This document shows, in pieces, positions 1 to 7,286 of a DNA stretch of 19,491 nucleotides. This DNA is from GCA-2724215 sp015660315 (GTDB taxonomy: Bacteria; Latescibacterota; UBA2968; UBA8231). The translations under genes were made by a program, and so were the position numbers. The notes beneath the pieces were generated by a model. It was not told the DNA's origin. It saw only the letters and a program-made list of their open reading frames with translations, and did not search any database. The stretch lies in the NCBI GenBank assembly GCA_029941315.1, contig JAPYQE010000108.1, positions 1 to 19,491 on the forward strand. The letters are read 5' to 3'. Numbering within the stretch: the first letter of the stretch is position 1; each line of letters opens with the position of its first letter.

Positions 1-32
1 GCCTCGGTGGGCGTGAGCGTTTGCATGTTCAC
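1..32 (-). CDS. 5' end of a gene running off the left edge
   Basis: An ATG at 26 (or an in-frame GTG at 32 that overlaps the TGA of the preceding small ORF) opens a reading frame continuing out of the window. Only about ten residues (MNMQTLTPTEA) are visible, so no family can be named. It would be the last visible member of the minus-strand operon that starts at 2810, and the stop/start overlap suggests translational coupling. Confidence is limited because so little is present. Confidence 0.35.
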   Translation of the reverse strand, partial: MNMQTLTPTE

Positions 33-287
33 GAGCGCAACTCGCCGATATTGTGGTTGGCCATAATCGCGTCGCTAATACCTTTGGTCTCACCAGAAAA
101 ATCGAGGGTGGCGAAAATGGCGATCATGCGCGCCAACACCCAGGCCAGGGCCAGGCGGTCATCGTTTTGGCCTTGCTCGAGGTCATAGTCCTGTACGCCG
201 TTTTCGCACAGGCCGCGTGATAGCGTTGTAATAGTCGGCCTTCAACGCGCGGCGCTTTTCGATCTGCAATGCGGCCGTGGCCATCAT
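29..287 (-). pseudogene. Small hypothetical ORF of about 85 codons, split by a frameshift
   Basis: The start ATG at 287 overlaps the TGA of the cyclase gene upstream (ATGA), the usual coupling arrangement of this operon. The first frame encodes about 25 residues (MMATAALQIEKRRALKADYY...) and then runs into a stop near 183. Moving one frame near 230 gives an uninterrupted continuation, ENGVQDYDLEQGQNDDRL..., ending in NIGELRS and a TGA at 31-29. Both halves look like normal protein and together would make about 85 residues. I do not recognise the family. Either the gene carries a one-base indel or the assembly has an error here. Everything around it in the operon is intact. Confidence 0.5.
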
Positions 288-940
288 CCTTCGAAGGCGA
301 GCACGCGCAGCGGGATGGCGTCAGTCTCGGCGGCGGGCAGTGGCTGGGCGAAAACGTAGACGCGAGGTCGTTGCAACTGGTCCAGGTGATCCAGGCTTTC
401 GATTAGGGGAATGCCATTTGTGAAAAGCAGATGGTGGTTGGGCAGGCTGCGGTCGCCGGGGATGTCGAGGCCGGGGGTGTCGATACCGAGCAACTTGATG
501 CCTTGCTCAACGAGCCAGCGCAGGGCATCGGTAGAAGGATAGGGCAACTCGCCGCCGCGCTTGTCCCAATCGAAGCGGAAGAAGGTGATATCGCCGGGTC
601 GCACACCACCACCGGGTGCCGCGGCGCGTTGCAGTTGCTCGGGCGACAACGCCTTGCCTTGCGCTTCTTCGCTCAGGTCCAACACGATCGCCTCGCCGAA
701 GAAGCGCTCGAGGTCGAGGTCAATAATGCCGGTGCCATTTTCAATCGCGTGCAGCGGTGCCTCAACGTGAGTACCGGCGTGGCCGCCCATTTCGAGACTG
801 GTAGTAATATACCAGCGGTCAGAGGGTGGCTCGTCGACTTCGACGACTGAAGTGCGGTAGTGGACGAAGCGGTGATCGCAGGGCGTAATGGGCCGCGAGA
901 GATCGAGCATGCGGCTGTAGCGAAAGGAGGGGACTTTCAC
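284..940 (-). CDS. Cyclase-family (kynurenine-formamidase-like) metal-dependent hydrolase
   Basis: This protein belongs to the cyclase / arylformamidase fold, metal-dependent hydrolases that open amide, lactone or cyclic ester bonds. It carries the family signature as HAGTHVEAPLH (residues 54-64 counted from the GTG), where H54, H58 and E60 match the metal-binding positions. Near the C-terminus NHHLLFTNGIPLIESL matches the second family block with its histidine and glutamate. I chose the GTG at 940, giving 218 residues, because it overlaps the TGA of the upstream isomerase gene (GTGA). An ATG at 910 (MLDLSRPI, 208 residues) is an alternative and neither has a clear ribosome binding site. Being third in an operon behind a sugar dehydrogenase and an isomerase, it may act as a lactonase-like step; that role is inferred, the family is not. 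Confidence 0.85.
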   Translation of the reverse strand: MKVPSFRYSRMLDLSRPITPCDHRFVHYRTSVVEVDEPPSDRWYITTSLEMGGHAGTHVEAPLHAIENGTGIIDLDLERFFGEAIVLDLSEEAQGKALSPEQLQRAAAPGGGVRPGDITFFRFDWDKRGGELPYPSTDALRWLVEQGIKLLGIDTPGLDIPGDRSLPNHHLLFTNGIPLIESLDHLDQLQRPRVYVFAQPLPAAETDAIPLRVLAFEG

Positions 941-1716
941 GCGATGGCTTTTTTTAGCGCGGTGCAGGTTTCGCCGTCGTTGGCGTAGGCGGTCAGGGTG
1001 CCGCTCAAGGTCACGCGGCCGTCGTAGCCATAGAGGCGCAGCGCCTGTAGAAATTGCGCGTGCTGCTCGGGCGTGGTCTCGGGCCGACCGCGGCCCGGTT
1101 CGGCGATGTGTGCGTGAATTAGGTGCGGCGCGGCGGCTTCGAGCGTGTCGAAGGATTCGTCGTTGAGTTTCATATGGAAGAAGTCGGCCATTAATTGAGC
1201 ATGCGTGCGGTCGACGCCGGCGATAAACTCGGTCGCATCCTCGACTGTGTTGAGCAGATTGGCGTCGTCGCGATTGTAGGGTTCGAGTGCGACCTTGACG
1301 TTGCGCGGCTCGCCGATATCGGCGCACAGATGCATAAAGTCGCCTACCTGTTGGCGGGCCTTTGTCTGGTCGAAGCCGTCGGGCACCCAGCGCGATCCGC
1401 CGCTGCCGTAGCCGATGACCCCGATGCCGGCCCGTTGCATGCGGTCGAAGATGCGCGTGACGAAGACGCGCAGCCGCTCCAGGCTGACATCGGGACCGAC
1501 GACCATTAGCCCGCGCCCTTGCGGGTCGGGGATAAAGCCGCACAGCGATTTCATCGGCAGCTGGTGTTTTTCAATGCGCGCTAGACACGCGCGCTCGGCG
1601 GCCGCATCGTCCTCGTCGGGTCCGAGCATGGCGGGGAAACCTTCGATATAGTCGTAGTCCCAGTCGAAGGCCTCGTCGTATTCGCGCTCGTTGGTGATCA
1701 GGATGCCGATTTCCAT
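937..1716 (-). CDS. Sugar phosphate isomerase/epimerase-like TIM barrel (AP-endonuclease 2 family)
   Basis: The 259-residue product has the xylose-isomerase-like TIM-barrel pattern used by ketose epimerases, hydroxypyruvate isomerase and inosose dehydratase. Expected metal ligands are visible as E145 (ALEPYN), D178 (MADFFH) and H201/H203 (HAHIAEPGR). The fourth ligand, normally a Glu in the last barrel strand (usual pattern YDG-x-[VI]-S-[VI]-E), is replaced: here the strand reads YDGRVTLSGT with Ser238. The ATG at 1716 lies only 2 nt after the stop of the Gfo/Idh gene, with an AAGGA Shine-Dalgarno at 1726-1730 inside the end of that gene. It acts in the cytoplasm on a sugar or sugar phosphate that cannot be identified here. 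The missing Glu may mean a changed reaction or loss of activity. Confidence 0.88.
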   Translation of the reverse strand: MEIGILITNEREYDEAFDWDYDYIEGFPAMLGPDEDDAAAERACLARIEKHQLPMKSLCGFIPDPQGRGLMVVGPDVSLERLRVFVTRIFDRMQRAGIGVIGYGSGGSRWVPDGFDQTKARQQVGDFMHLCADIGEPRNVKVALEPYNRDDANLLNTVEDATEFIAGVDRTHAQLMADFFHMKLNDESFDTLEAAAPHLIHAHIAEPGRGRPETTPEQHAQFLQALRLYGYDGRVTLSGTLTAYANDGETCTALKKAIA

Positions 1717-1718
1717 AG

Positions 1719-2810
1719 CTATTTGTCCTTGATCCAACTCATGCTCTCGCCGCGCACCAGGAAGGAGCGCTCGTCCCAAAAACCTGGACGGGTGACGGGA
1801 ATGCGGCCTTCTTCAACGGCGACATCTAAGGGATTGGCCCGCGTTTGTAATGGCAGTGAGACGCGCTCGTGCATGCGCGCCGACTCATAAACGGCCATCA
1901 TGATTTCGGTGGCGGCCTTACCGTGCTCGGCCTTGCCGTAGTAGTCCTCGAAATCGCCCTCGATCCAGCGGCAGATGCCGTAGGCCTGATCGACGAAGGC
2001 GTTGCCGTAGCCGCCGGCGGCTTCTTCGTCGGGCTCGAAGACTTTCCAGCCATTGGAAGATGCGTTCATGTAGCGCAGGCTATTATCGTTGACGACGATC
2101 ATGCCATCCTCGCCGTAGATGTGCGCGCCGACCTCGTAGGTGTCGTTCATCTCGTTTTCGATCACGCCTTCGATGCCGCCCTCGTAGCCGATAATGCCGG
2201 CGCAGCGGTCCTCGACCCGGTGCCCGAAGACGAAGTGGTCGGTGTGGCGTTCGACCGAGCCCATCACCCAGTTTACCTTCGGGTCGCCGAGCGCGTAGAG
2301 CTGGAAGTCGATGCAGTGCGTGCCGGTGTTCATCATGCCGGCTTTGATTGCCGACCACAGGCGTTGCGGTTTGCCGATGGCTCCGTCGGCGATCATGCGG
2401 CGGGCTTCGCGCCAGCAGGAATAGAAGCGGCGCTGGTGGCCGATGGCGAGTTTTACTTCGTTGCGCTGGGCGGCAATGATCATCGCGTCGGCTTCGCCGA
2501 TAGATATGGCCATCGGTTTTTCGCAGAGCACGGCTTTGGGGCGGCGCGAGCAAGCGGCGATCGACATTTCAGCGTGTTGCGGATCCCAAGAACAGACGCT
2601 GATGATGTCGAGGTTTTCTTTGTCGAGCATTTCGCGGTAATCGGTATAGGTCGCCTTGACGTCGAAGTCAGCGGCATAGCTGGCGAGCGCTTCGGGGTGC
2701 GCATCGGCGATGGCGGCGATTTCGGTGTGCTCGCATTCGGCCCAGCCGCGGCCGTGCTCGCGGGCGATGCGGCCGGAGGCGATGACGCCGACGCGGTATT
2801 TGGCTGCCAT
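1719..2810 (-). CDS. Gfo/Idh/MocA-family NAD(P)-dependent oxidoreductase
   Basis: A 363-residue dehydrogenase of the glucose-fructose oxidoreductase / inositol dehydrogenase family. The N-terminal Rossmann fold shows VGVIASGRIA (7-16) for dinucleotide binding. The family EKP motif is CEKPMA (96-101), whose lysine is catalytic, and the second domain has GTHCID (163-168) with the conserved H165 and D168. I took the ATG at 2810 because AAAGGA sits 9 nt upstream and the protein then begins at the Rossmann strand. The frame is open further upstream but that stretch looks non-coding. It is the first gene of the minus-strand operon and probably oxidises a sugar, sugar acid or cyclitol in the cytoplasm. 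The exact substrate is unknown. Confidence 0.92.
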   Translation of the reverse strand: MAAKYRVGVIASGRIAREHGRGWAECEHTEIAAIADAHPEALASYAADFDVKATYTDYREMLDKENLDIISVCSWDPQHAEMSIAACSRRPKAVLCEKPMAISIGEADAMIIAAQRNEVKLAIGHQRRFYSCWREARRMIADGAIGKPQRLWSAIKAGMMNTGTHCIDFQLYALGDPKVNWVMGSVERHTDHFVFGHRVEDRCAGIIGYEGGIEGVIENEMNDTYEVGAHIYGEDGMIVVNDNSLRYMNASSNGWKVFEPDEEAAGGYGNAFVDQAYGICRWIEGDFEDYYGKAEHGKAATEIMMAVYESARMHERVSLPLQTRANPLDVAVEEGRIPVTRPGFWDERSFLVRGESMSWIKDK

Positions 2811-3015
2811 GGTAGGGAATCCTTTCTGTCGCGCCGGGATGGTTGGCATTCGGCGTCTCTTAGATTGTGGGTTTGCTTGCTTGCAGGGGAATAGATACGT
2901 CAAAGCAAGGTGGGGCGCAAATGGGTAATCGGGCGGGGTGACGCAGATATTTACGGATGAACTTGCTCGCTCCGCTATTTTCGCGCTTGTTAGATAAAAA
3001 AAGAAGGAGTATGCA
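2811..3015. promoter_or_regulatory. Divergent promoter region between the Gfo/Idh operon and the PhyH gene
   Basis: These 205 bp separate two divergent transcription units and must hold both promoters. I see a 7-bp inverted repeat, CTTGCTT (2876-2882) and AAGCAAG (2903-2909), separated by 20 bp, which could be a repressor site, and an A/T-rich run (2991-3000) just before the PhyH Shine-Dalgarno. No confident -35/-10 pair was found. The site assignment is tentative. Confidence 0.3.
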
Positions 3016-3777
3016 ATGACCCCGGAAGAAAAATTCATCTTCGACCTCGACGGCTACCTACTCGTCAAAAACGTCCTGACTCCAGCCGAAGTAGACGACC
3101 TCAACGCGCTAGCCGACGAGGCGTGGCCCGGCGAATACGAAGAAAACGGTCTGCGGCGCACCAGCCGCATATCGCTGTGGGGACCGGCTAGCCAAAACCT
3201 TATCGATCACCCGAAGGCCCTGCCCTATATGGTCGAACTGCTCGGTCCCAAGGTGAGGGTCGATCACGACTACAGCATTTTTATGCGCAAGGGCGGCAAG
3301 GCGGGCAGATTGCACGGGGGGCAGACCATGCAGGGTGGAGTACCCGGCGACCACTGGTATAAATACCACGACGGCATGATGCGCAACGGGCTGACGGTTT
3401 TCACGTATTGTCTAAGCGACGCGGGGCCGGGTGACGGCGGTTTTGGCTGTATCCCCGGCAGCCACAAGAGCAATTTCACCGTCGATATTCCCGACGGAGT
3501 GCGCACCTATCAGCGCACGGCCCACTATGTGCGCCAGGTCGAAGCGGAGGCCGGCGATCTGATCATTTTTACCGAGGCGCTGGTACACGGGACGATGGAA
3601 TGGACCGCCGAGCACGAGCGCAGGTCCTTGCTCTATAAGTTCAGCCCGGGCCACTCATCGTGGGCGAGCACCTATTACGACGCGGCCGATTATCCGAACG
3701 CGACCGAGCAGCAAAAGCGCATGTTGGCGCCGCCGTCTATTGGTGGGCGGCCCGATACGGTGGAGACCGGTGAATAA
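3016..3777 (+). CDS. Phytanoyl-CoA-dioxygenase-like (PhyH) oxygenase with an HxG facial-triad motif
   Basis: A 253-residue member of the PhyH family of Fe(II)/2-oxoglutarate-dependent oxygenases. Visible blocks are FDLDGYLLVKNVL (9-21), RLHGG (98-102), GLTVFTYCLSD (125-135), GDGGFGCIPGSHKSNF (139-154) and EALVHGTMEW (187-196) followed by R202/R203, at the spacing expected for the 2-oxoglutarate-binding Arg. H100 and H191 fit the two iron-binding histidines. The carboxylate position two after H100, an Asp in canonical members, is Gly102. The ATG is preceded by AGAAGGAG at 3002-3009, a strong ribosome binding site. It lies 62 bp upstream of an acid-sugar dehydratase and divergent from the sugar operon, suggesting a small-molecule hydroxylation step in the same pathway. 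It could also be a different oxidative reaction, given the motif. Confidence 0.88.
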   Translation: MTPEEKFIFDLDGYLLVKNVLTPAEVDDLNALADEAWPGEYEENGLRRTSRISLWGPASQNLIDHPKALPYMVELLGPKVRVDHDYSIFMRKGGKAGRLHGGQTMQGGVPGDHWYKYHDGMMRNGLTVFTYCLSDAGPGDGGFGCIPGSHKSNFTVDIPDGVRTYQRTAHYVRQVEAEAGDLIIFTEALVHGTMEWTAEHERRSLLYKFSPGHSSWASTYYDAADYPNATEQQKRMLAPPSIGGRPDTVETGE

Positions 3778-3839
3778 CCCGATGGAGCTTGCTATTTGTA
3801 TTGCACGCCATTTACTAGCCATGTAGTAAGGGGAAAATC

Positions 3840-4961
3840 ATGAGAATTCGCGATATCGACACGTTGCTCATTGACTCGCCGAGCCGCAAATGGACTATCG
3901 TGCGGGTGCATACGGATGAAGGCTTGGTGGGACTGGGTGAGGCGACCTATTCCAACAAGGAGCCGGTAGTCGTCGCGGCGATAGACCATATGAAACAAGA
4001 GCTCATCGGCGAGGACCCCGCGCGCATCGAATATCTCTGGCACAAAATCTGGCGTATCTCTTCGCTTTCCGGGCTTTGGCGCATGGCCGGGCCGGTGTGG
4101 ATGAGCGCGCTGTCGGGTATCGACCAGGCGCTGTGGGATATTAAGGGCAAGGTGGCGAATCTACCGGTGGTCGAGTTGCTGGGTGGCAAATTTCGCGAGC
4201 GGGTCGGGCTGTATACGCACTTTTATGGCGCGACGCCCGAAGAGAGCGCGGCGATGGCCAAGCGCATGGTCGCCGAGGGCTTTACCGCGCTCAAGAGCAG
4301 CGCGCGCTCCAGCGACGGATTTCGCTTTGACCCTTATGAGGACGATGGGCGGCCCGAAGAGACGGCCGAACACTACGCCGCTGTGCGCGAGGCGGTGGGG
4401 CCGGATATCAAATTGCTGATCGACTGTCACGGTCGTTTCACGGTGGCCAACTGCATTCGACTGGCCCGCGCGCTAGAGCCGTATAAGCTCTACGCCTTTG
4501 AAGATCCAGTGCCGCCGGAGGATTTGAACGCCTACGCCAAAGTTCGCCGCGAAATCTCCATTCCGGTGATGGGCAGCGAAAGGCTTAATACCAAAAGCCA
4601 TTTTCGCCAATTATTAGATCTCGACGGCATCGATATCGCCCAACCCGATTTGATGTATGCGGGCGGGATCACCGAGGTGCGCAAGATCGCGGCGATCGCC
4701 GATACCTATCACGTGCCGATATCGCCGCACAATACCAAGGGGCCGATTGGCATTATCGCGGCGACACACTTGATGGCCTCGATACCCAATGTGGCGCCGA
4801 TGGAGTTTGTGTCGGGCATTGAATGGCGCGATGAGATTATAACGGGATCGCTGGATGTGGCAGACGGGAGTATTGCGTTACCGGAGGGGCCGGGGTGGGG
4901 GGTGGAGTTGCATATGGAGGGGGTGGAGAGGCATCGGTGGCGGGTGGGGGATCCGCGGTAG
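3840..4961 (+). CDS. Mandelate racemase/muconate lactonizing enzyme family acid-sugar dehydratase
   Basis: A 373-residue enolase-superfamily enzyme. The C-terminal barrel carries the three metal ligands D195 (LIDCHGRF), E221 (FEDPVPPE) and E247 (MGSERL), with H197 and H297 (ISPHNTKGP) as catalytic histidines and E322 (APMEF) in the last strand. The D-x-H-G-R and S-P-H-N pairing resembles galactonate / mannonate-type dehydratases, which remove water from an aldonic acid to give a 2-keto-3-deoxy acid. The usual K-x-K of racemase-type members is not present; the strand reads ALKSS (150-154). AAGGGG at 3828-3833 supports the ATG. It follows the PhyH gene, probably in one transcript. The last 30 codons are strikingly G-rich. 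The substrate (galactonate, rhamnonate, fuconate or similar) cannot be settled from sequence alone. Confidence 0.9.
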   Translation: MRIRDIDTLLIDSPSRKWTIVRVHTDEGLVGLGEATYSNKEPVVVAAIDHMKQELIGEDPARIEYLWHKIWRISSLSGLWRMAGPVWMSALSGIDQALWDIKGKVANLPVVELLGGKFRERVGLYTHFYGATPEESAAMAKRMVAEGFTALKSSARSSDGFRFDPYEDDGRPEETAEHYAAVREAVGPDIKLLIDCHGRFTVANCIRLARALEPYKLYAFEDPVPPEDLNAYAKVRREISIPVMGSERLNTKSHFRQLLDLDGIDIAQPDLMYAGGITEVRKIAAIADTYHVPISPHNTKGPIGIIAATHLMASIPNVAPMEFVSGIEWRDEIITGSLDVADGSIALPEGPGWGVELHMEGVERHRWRVGDPR

Positions 4962-4982
4962 GGTTAGCTTTGGTGGGCCGGG

Positions 4983-4996
4983 CTGCCCTCCGGCAG
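4983..4996. terminator. Weak hairpin between convergent genes
   Basis: CTGCC-CTCC-GGCAG forms a 5-bp stem with a 4-nt loop, 21 nt after the dehydratase stop and upstream of a short CACTTTAAG run. It sits in the 64-bp gap between two convergent genes. There is no proper T-tract, so terminator function is a guess. Confidence 0.22.
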
Positions 4997-5025
4997 GCAC
5001 TTTAAGATCGTTTCTTAGCAATCGA

Positions 5026-5799
5026 TCAGTCGACATATCCCGCAAGAGTACCCCCATCGATGACCAACGCCGAACCGGTGATGCCGCGCGCCTGGTCCGA
5101 GGCCAGGTAGAGGGCCGCGTGCGCGACTTCTTCGGGTTGCAAAAAGCGCTTTAGGGGGATGAGCTGCTTTTCGATTGCTTCGGTGCGGGCGGGGTCGGGG
5201 CTGTTTTCGATATGTTGGCGCACCAGTGGGGTGTCGACGGTGCCGGGGCAGACGGCATTGACGCGGATCTTGTATTGCGCGTAGTCGAGCGCGAGGGTCT
5301 TGCTCAACTGTACGACGGCTCCTTTGGAGGCGCAGTAGGCCGGGGTCATATATTGGCCTTCAAAGCTGCTGGTCGAGCCGGTGTTGATAATACAGCCCGA
5401 ACCCTGGGCCTTCATATGCGGCACGGCGTATTTGACGGCCAGGAAAATGGCTTTGAGGTTGACGCCCATCAACCAGTCCCACTCTTCTTCCGCCATATCC
5501 TCGAGGAATTTGACGGCAACCACGCCGGCGTTGTTGTGCAGGATGTCGAGGCGGCCGTAGGTGTCGATGGTCCGTTGCACCATGCGTTGGGCGTCGTCGG
5601 CCTTGGCGACATCGGTGCGTTCGAAAAGGGCTTCGCCGCCCTCGGCGCGGATTTGCGCGACCGTTTCTTCGCCGCCGGGCTCGTCGATGTCGACAACGAC
5701 GACCGTCGCGCCTTCTTTGGCGAAGAGCACCGCGGTGGCCTGGCCTATGCCCGAGCCGGCCCCGGTAATCAGGGCGACTTGTCCTGTGAGCGCGGCCAT
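5026..5799 (-). CDS. Short-chain dehydrogenase/reductase (SDR, classical type)
   Basis: A 257-residue classical SDR. It has the TGAGSGIG cofactor motif (12-19), an Asp at the end of strand 2 (VVVVDIDE) favouring NAD(H), NNAG (89-92), N114, the Ser region NTGSTSS and the catalytic YCASK (Y155, K159), and ends in IDGGTLAGYVD as many sugar or polyol dehydrogenases do. Its ATG overlaps the TAA of the mutarotase gene as TAATG, so translation is probably coupled. Paired with a mutarotase-like protein it fits oxidation of a deoxy-sugar (L-rhamnose or L-fucose type) to its lactone. That substrate is inference; the SDR assignment is firm. Confidence 0.92.
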   Translation of the reverse strand: MAALTGQVALITGAGSGIGQATAVLFAKEGATVVVVDIDEPGGEETVAQIRAEGGEALFERTDVAKADDAQRMVQRTIDTYGRLDILHNNAGVVAVKFLEDMAEEEWDWLMGVNLKAIFLAVKYAVPHMKAQGSGCIINTGSTSSFEGQYMTPAYCASKGAVVQLSKTLALDYAQYKIRVNAVCPGTVDTPLVRQHIENSPDPARTEAIEKQLIPLKRFLQPEEVAHAALYLASDQARGITGSALVIDGGTLAGYVD

Positions 5800-6137
5800 T
5801 AGCGTTCTGCCTTTTGCCAGTAGAAGACCTCGGGCAGGCTGTCCGGATAGGGGTTTTCCGGGTCGTAGGTTTCACCGCCGGCGTCGTCTATGATGGACGC
5901 CATAGATTCTTCCCAACGCAGCGACTCGGGGCTTTGTGCGAGGATGCGGGAGGCTTCGGCGTAGTCGTCGACTTCCATATAGAGAAAGAGCTGGCGTCCG
6001 GCCATAAAGATGTTCATCTGCTGCACGCCGGCTTTTTCGAGGTCGGCTAAGACGGCGGGCCAGACTTCACGGTGGCGGCGGATATATTCTTCTTCTTGGC
6101 CTTCTTTGACATGCATGACAAAGGCGACGCGCGGCAT
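5799..6137 (-). CDS. rhaM: L-rhamnose mutarotase family protein
   Basis: The 112-residue product matches the small dimeric L-rhamnose mutarotase family (RhaM/YiiL), which interconverts anomers so that downstream enzymes get the right form. Family features seen are a Tyr18/His22 pair (EEYIRRHREVWP), the positions described as catalytic in the E. coli enzyme, then LADLEKAGVQQMNIF, FLYMEVDDY and RWEESM with W75. GAGGAG at 6145-6150 sets the ATG at 6137; an in-frame start further upstream is less likely. It is the first gene of a two-gene operon with the SDR. Members of this family occur widely in sugar clusters not specific for rhamnose, so the gene symbol states family rather than proven substrate. 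Confidence 0.85.
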   Translation of the reverse strand: MPRVAFVMHVKEGQEEEYIRRHREVWPAVLADLEKAGVQQMNIFMAGRQLFLYMEVDDYAEASRILAQSPESLRWEESMASIIDDAGGETYDPENPYPDSLPEVFYWQKAER

Positions 6138-6340
6138 GGTTATTCTCCTCAATGCCCGGTGATATAAGTCAATGTTAATATAGGACTAACGATAACACCG
6201 GATATGATGAGTACCGCTGCGCTGCGCTATACGGGAGATTGTGGTCTGCGACATTATACGAGAAGCGGGCAATATGCAGCGGATCGCTTGTTTTATGCGG
6301 GTGGTCTGATAAGTGGATCAAGCGATTAGTCGAAGCATGC
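6138..6340. other. Intergenic region, nothing coding seen
   Basis: Upstream of the mutarotase operon. It should contain its promoter on the minus strand; a 6-bp inverted repeat CCGGTG (6156-6161) / CACCGG (6196-6201) lies there. An 8-bp inverted repeat ATCGCTTG (6283-6290) / CAAGCGAT (6319-6326) lies further left of the SPFH gene. I found no convincing -35/-10 pair and no gene. Confidence 0.3.
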
Positions 6341-6381
6341 TCCACATAGGGGCGTCCTATTATGGGCCGCCCCTATGTGGA
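6341..6381. terminator. Strong 14-bp hairpin after the SPFH gene
   Basis: TCCACATAGGGGCG (6341-6354) is perfectly complementary to CGCCCCTATGTGGA (6368-6381), leaving a 13-nt loop. It begins 17 nt past the stop of the minus-strand SPFH gene, where a terminator is expected. Neither side has a run of Ts directly after the stem, so it may act as a transcript-end stabiliser or factor-assisted terminator instead of a classical intrinsic one. Confidence 0.55.
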
Positions 6382-6398
6382 TTGTATGAATCGCTCTT

Positions 6399-7286
6399 TT
6401 ATTTTATATCGCCCAAGTGCATCAACGGCAGCGGCTGTGGGCTGTCGCCATTGATGAAATAGATCTTGGCGGCCGGATCCTTGGAGATCGCTTGCAGGGC
6501 TTCGAGCGCCTGCAGTTTGACGTAATTGGGATTCTTGCCGATCGCCTCGTTGATCTTGGTGATCTCATAGGCCCGGGCGTCGGCAAGCAGGCGGCGCTCT
6601 TCGGCTTTGGCGGAGGCGGCGTCTTTTTCGGCTATGGCCAGGGCGATCTTCTGCTGCTGCTCGGTATGGTAGCGCTCGAGCTCGGCCTTTTGCTTTTCGA
6701 CCTCTTGCTCGCGCTCCTTCTTGCCCTCAATAGCCTTGATGATAAAGGGCGGCAGGGTAATATCGCGAATCAGCACGGCCTCCACCTCGACCCCCTTGCT
6801 GCCCAAGTACTCTCTTAATCCTGAGAGCAGGGCGACCTGCAGGGTGTTTTGCGTTTCTTCGAGGAAGAAGTCCTCGGCGCGCTTGATGGTTTTGCCCTGT
6901 TCGCGGATCTGCGAACGTAGTTGCGGCACGACGTGCACGGCGATCACCTGGTTAATGCTACCGGTTTCTTTTAGGATACTCGGCGTTTGATCGCCGACGA
7001 GGCGATACTGCACACTGACGTCGATCTTGGTCTGCAACTGATCTTGGCTGGGCACATTCGAGGTTTCGGAGTGCGTCTTCTGGCGCACATCGTAGAAATA
7101 CCAGTCGAAAAGCGGGTTGACGGGAATGTGCAGGCCTTCGGTGAAGTGCTTGGGTTGGACTTCGCCGAAGAGGGTGGCGACGGCGACGTGGCCGGCGGGC
7201 ACGCTCTGATAAAACCTGGAGCCGAAGACGATAAAGACGAAGACGACGGCGATAACGATAAGCAGGGGCTTGGGTAGCTGGACCAT
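6399..7286 (-). CDS. SPFH/prohibitin-family membrane-anchored protein
   Basis: The 295-residue protein has one N-terminal membrane segment (about residues 7-23, PLLIVIAVVFVFIVFG) followed by the SPFH/Band 7 domain (YQSVPAGHVAVATLFGEV onward, with PLFDWYFYDVRQ and QLQTKIDVSVQYRL) and a long charged Glu/Lys-rich coiled coil (about 185-250), typical of prohibitin- and HflK/C-like proteins that form large rings at the membrane. I chose the ATG at 7286 because AGGAAG lies 6 nt upstream; an ATG at 7316 would add ten residues (MSTPPFRKPS) with a weaker site. Family roles include membrane organisation and control of membrane proteases. No protease gene is adjacent, so the specific role here is open. 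Confidence 0.88.
   Translation of the reverse strand: MVQLPKPLLIVIAVVFVFIVFGSRFYQSVPAGHVAVATLFGEVQPKHFTEGLHIPVNPLFDWYFYDVRQKTHSETSNVPSQDQLQTKIDVSVQYRLVGDQTPSILKETGSINQVIAVHVVPQLRSQIREQGKTIKRAEDFFLEETQNTLQVALLSGLREYLGSKGVEVEAVLIRDITLPPFIIKAIEGKKEREQEVEKQKAELERYHTEQQQKIALAIAEKDAASAKAEERRLLADARAYEITKINEAIGKNPNYVKLQALEALQAISKDPAAKIYFINGDSPQPLPLMHLGDIK

Noticed and set aside
941..1543. Long N-terminal extension of the cyclase frame rich in Arg
   Set aside because: It is the shadow of the isomerase gene in another frame; the composition is Arg/His-rich and has no domain. The coupled GTG at 940 or ATG at 910 is the better start.
1869..2894. 341-codon plus-strand ORF opposite the Gfo/Idh gene
   Set aside because: Antisense shadow: the opposite strand has clear Rossmann and EKP motifs, while this frame is repetitive Val/Ala/Asp/Phe without motifs.
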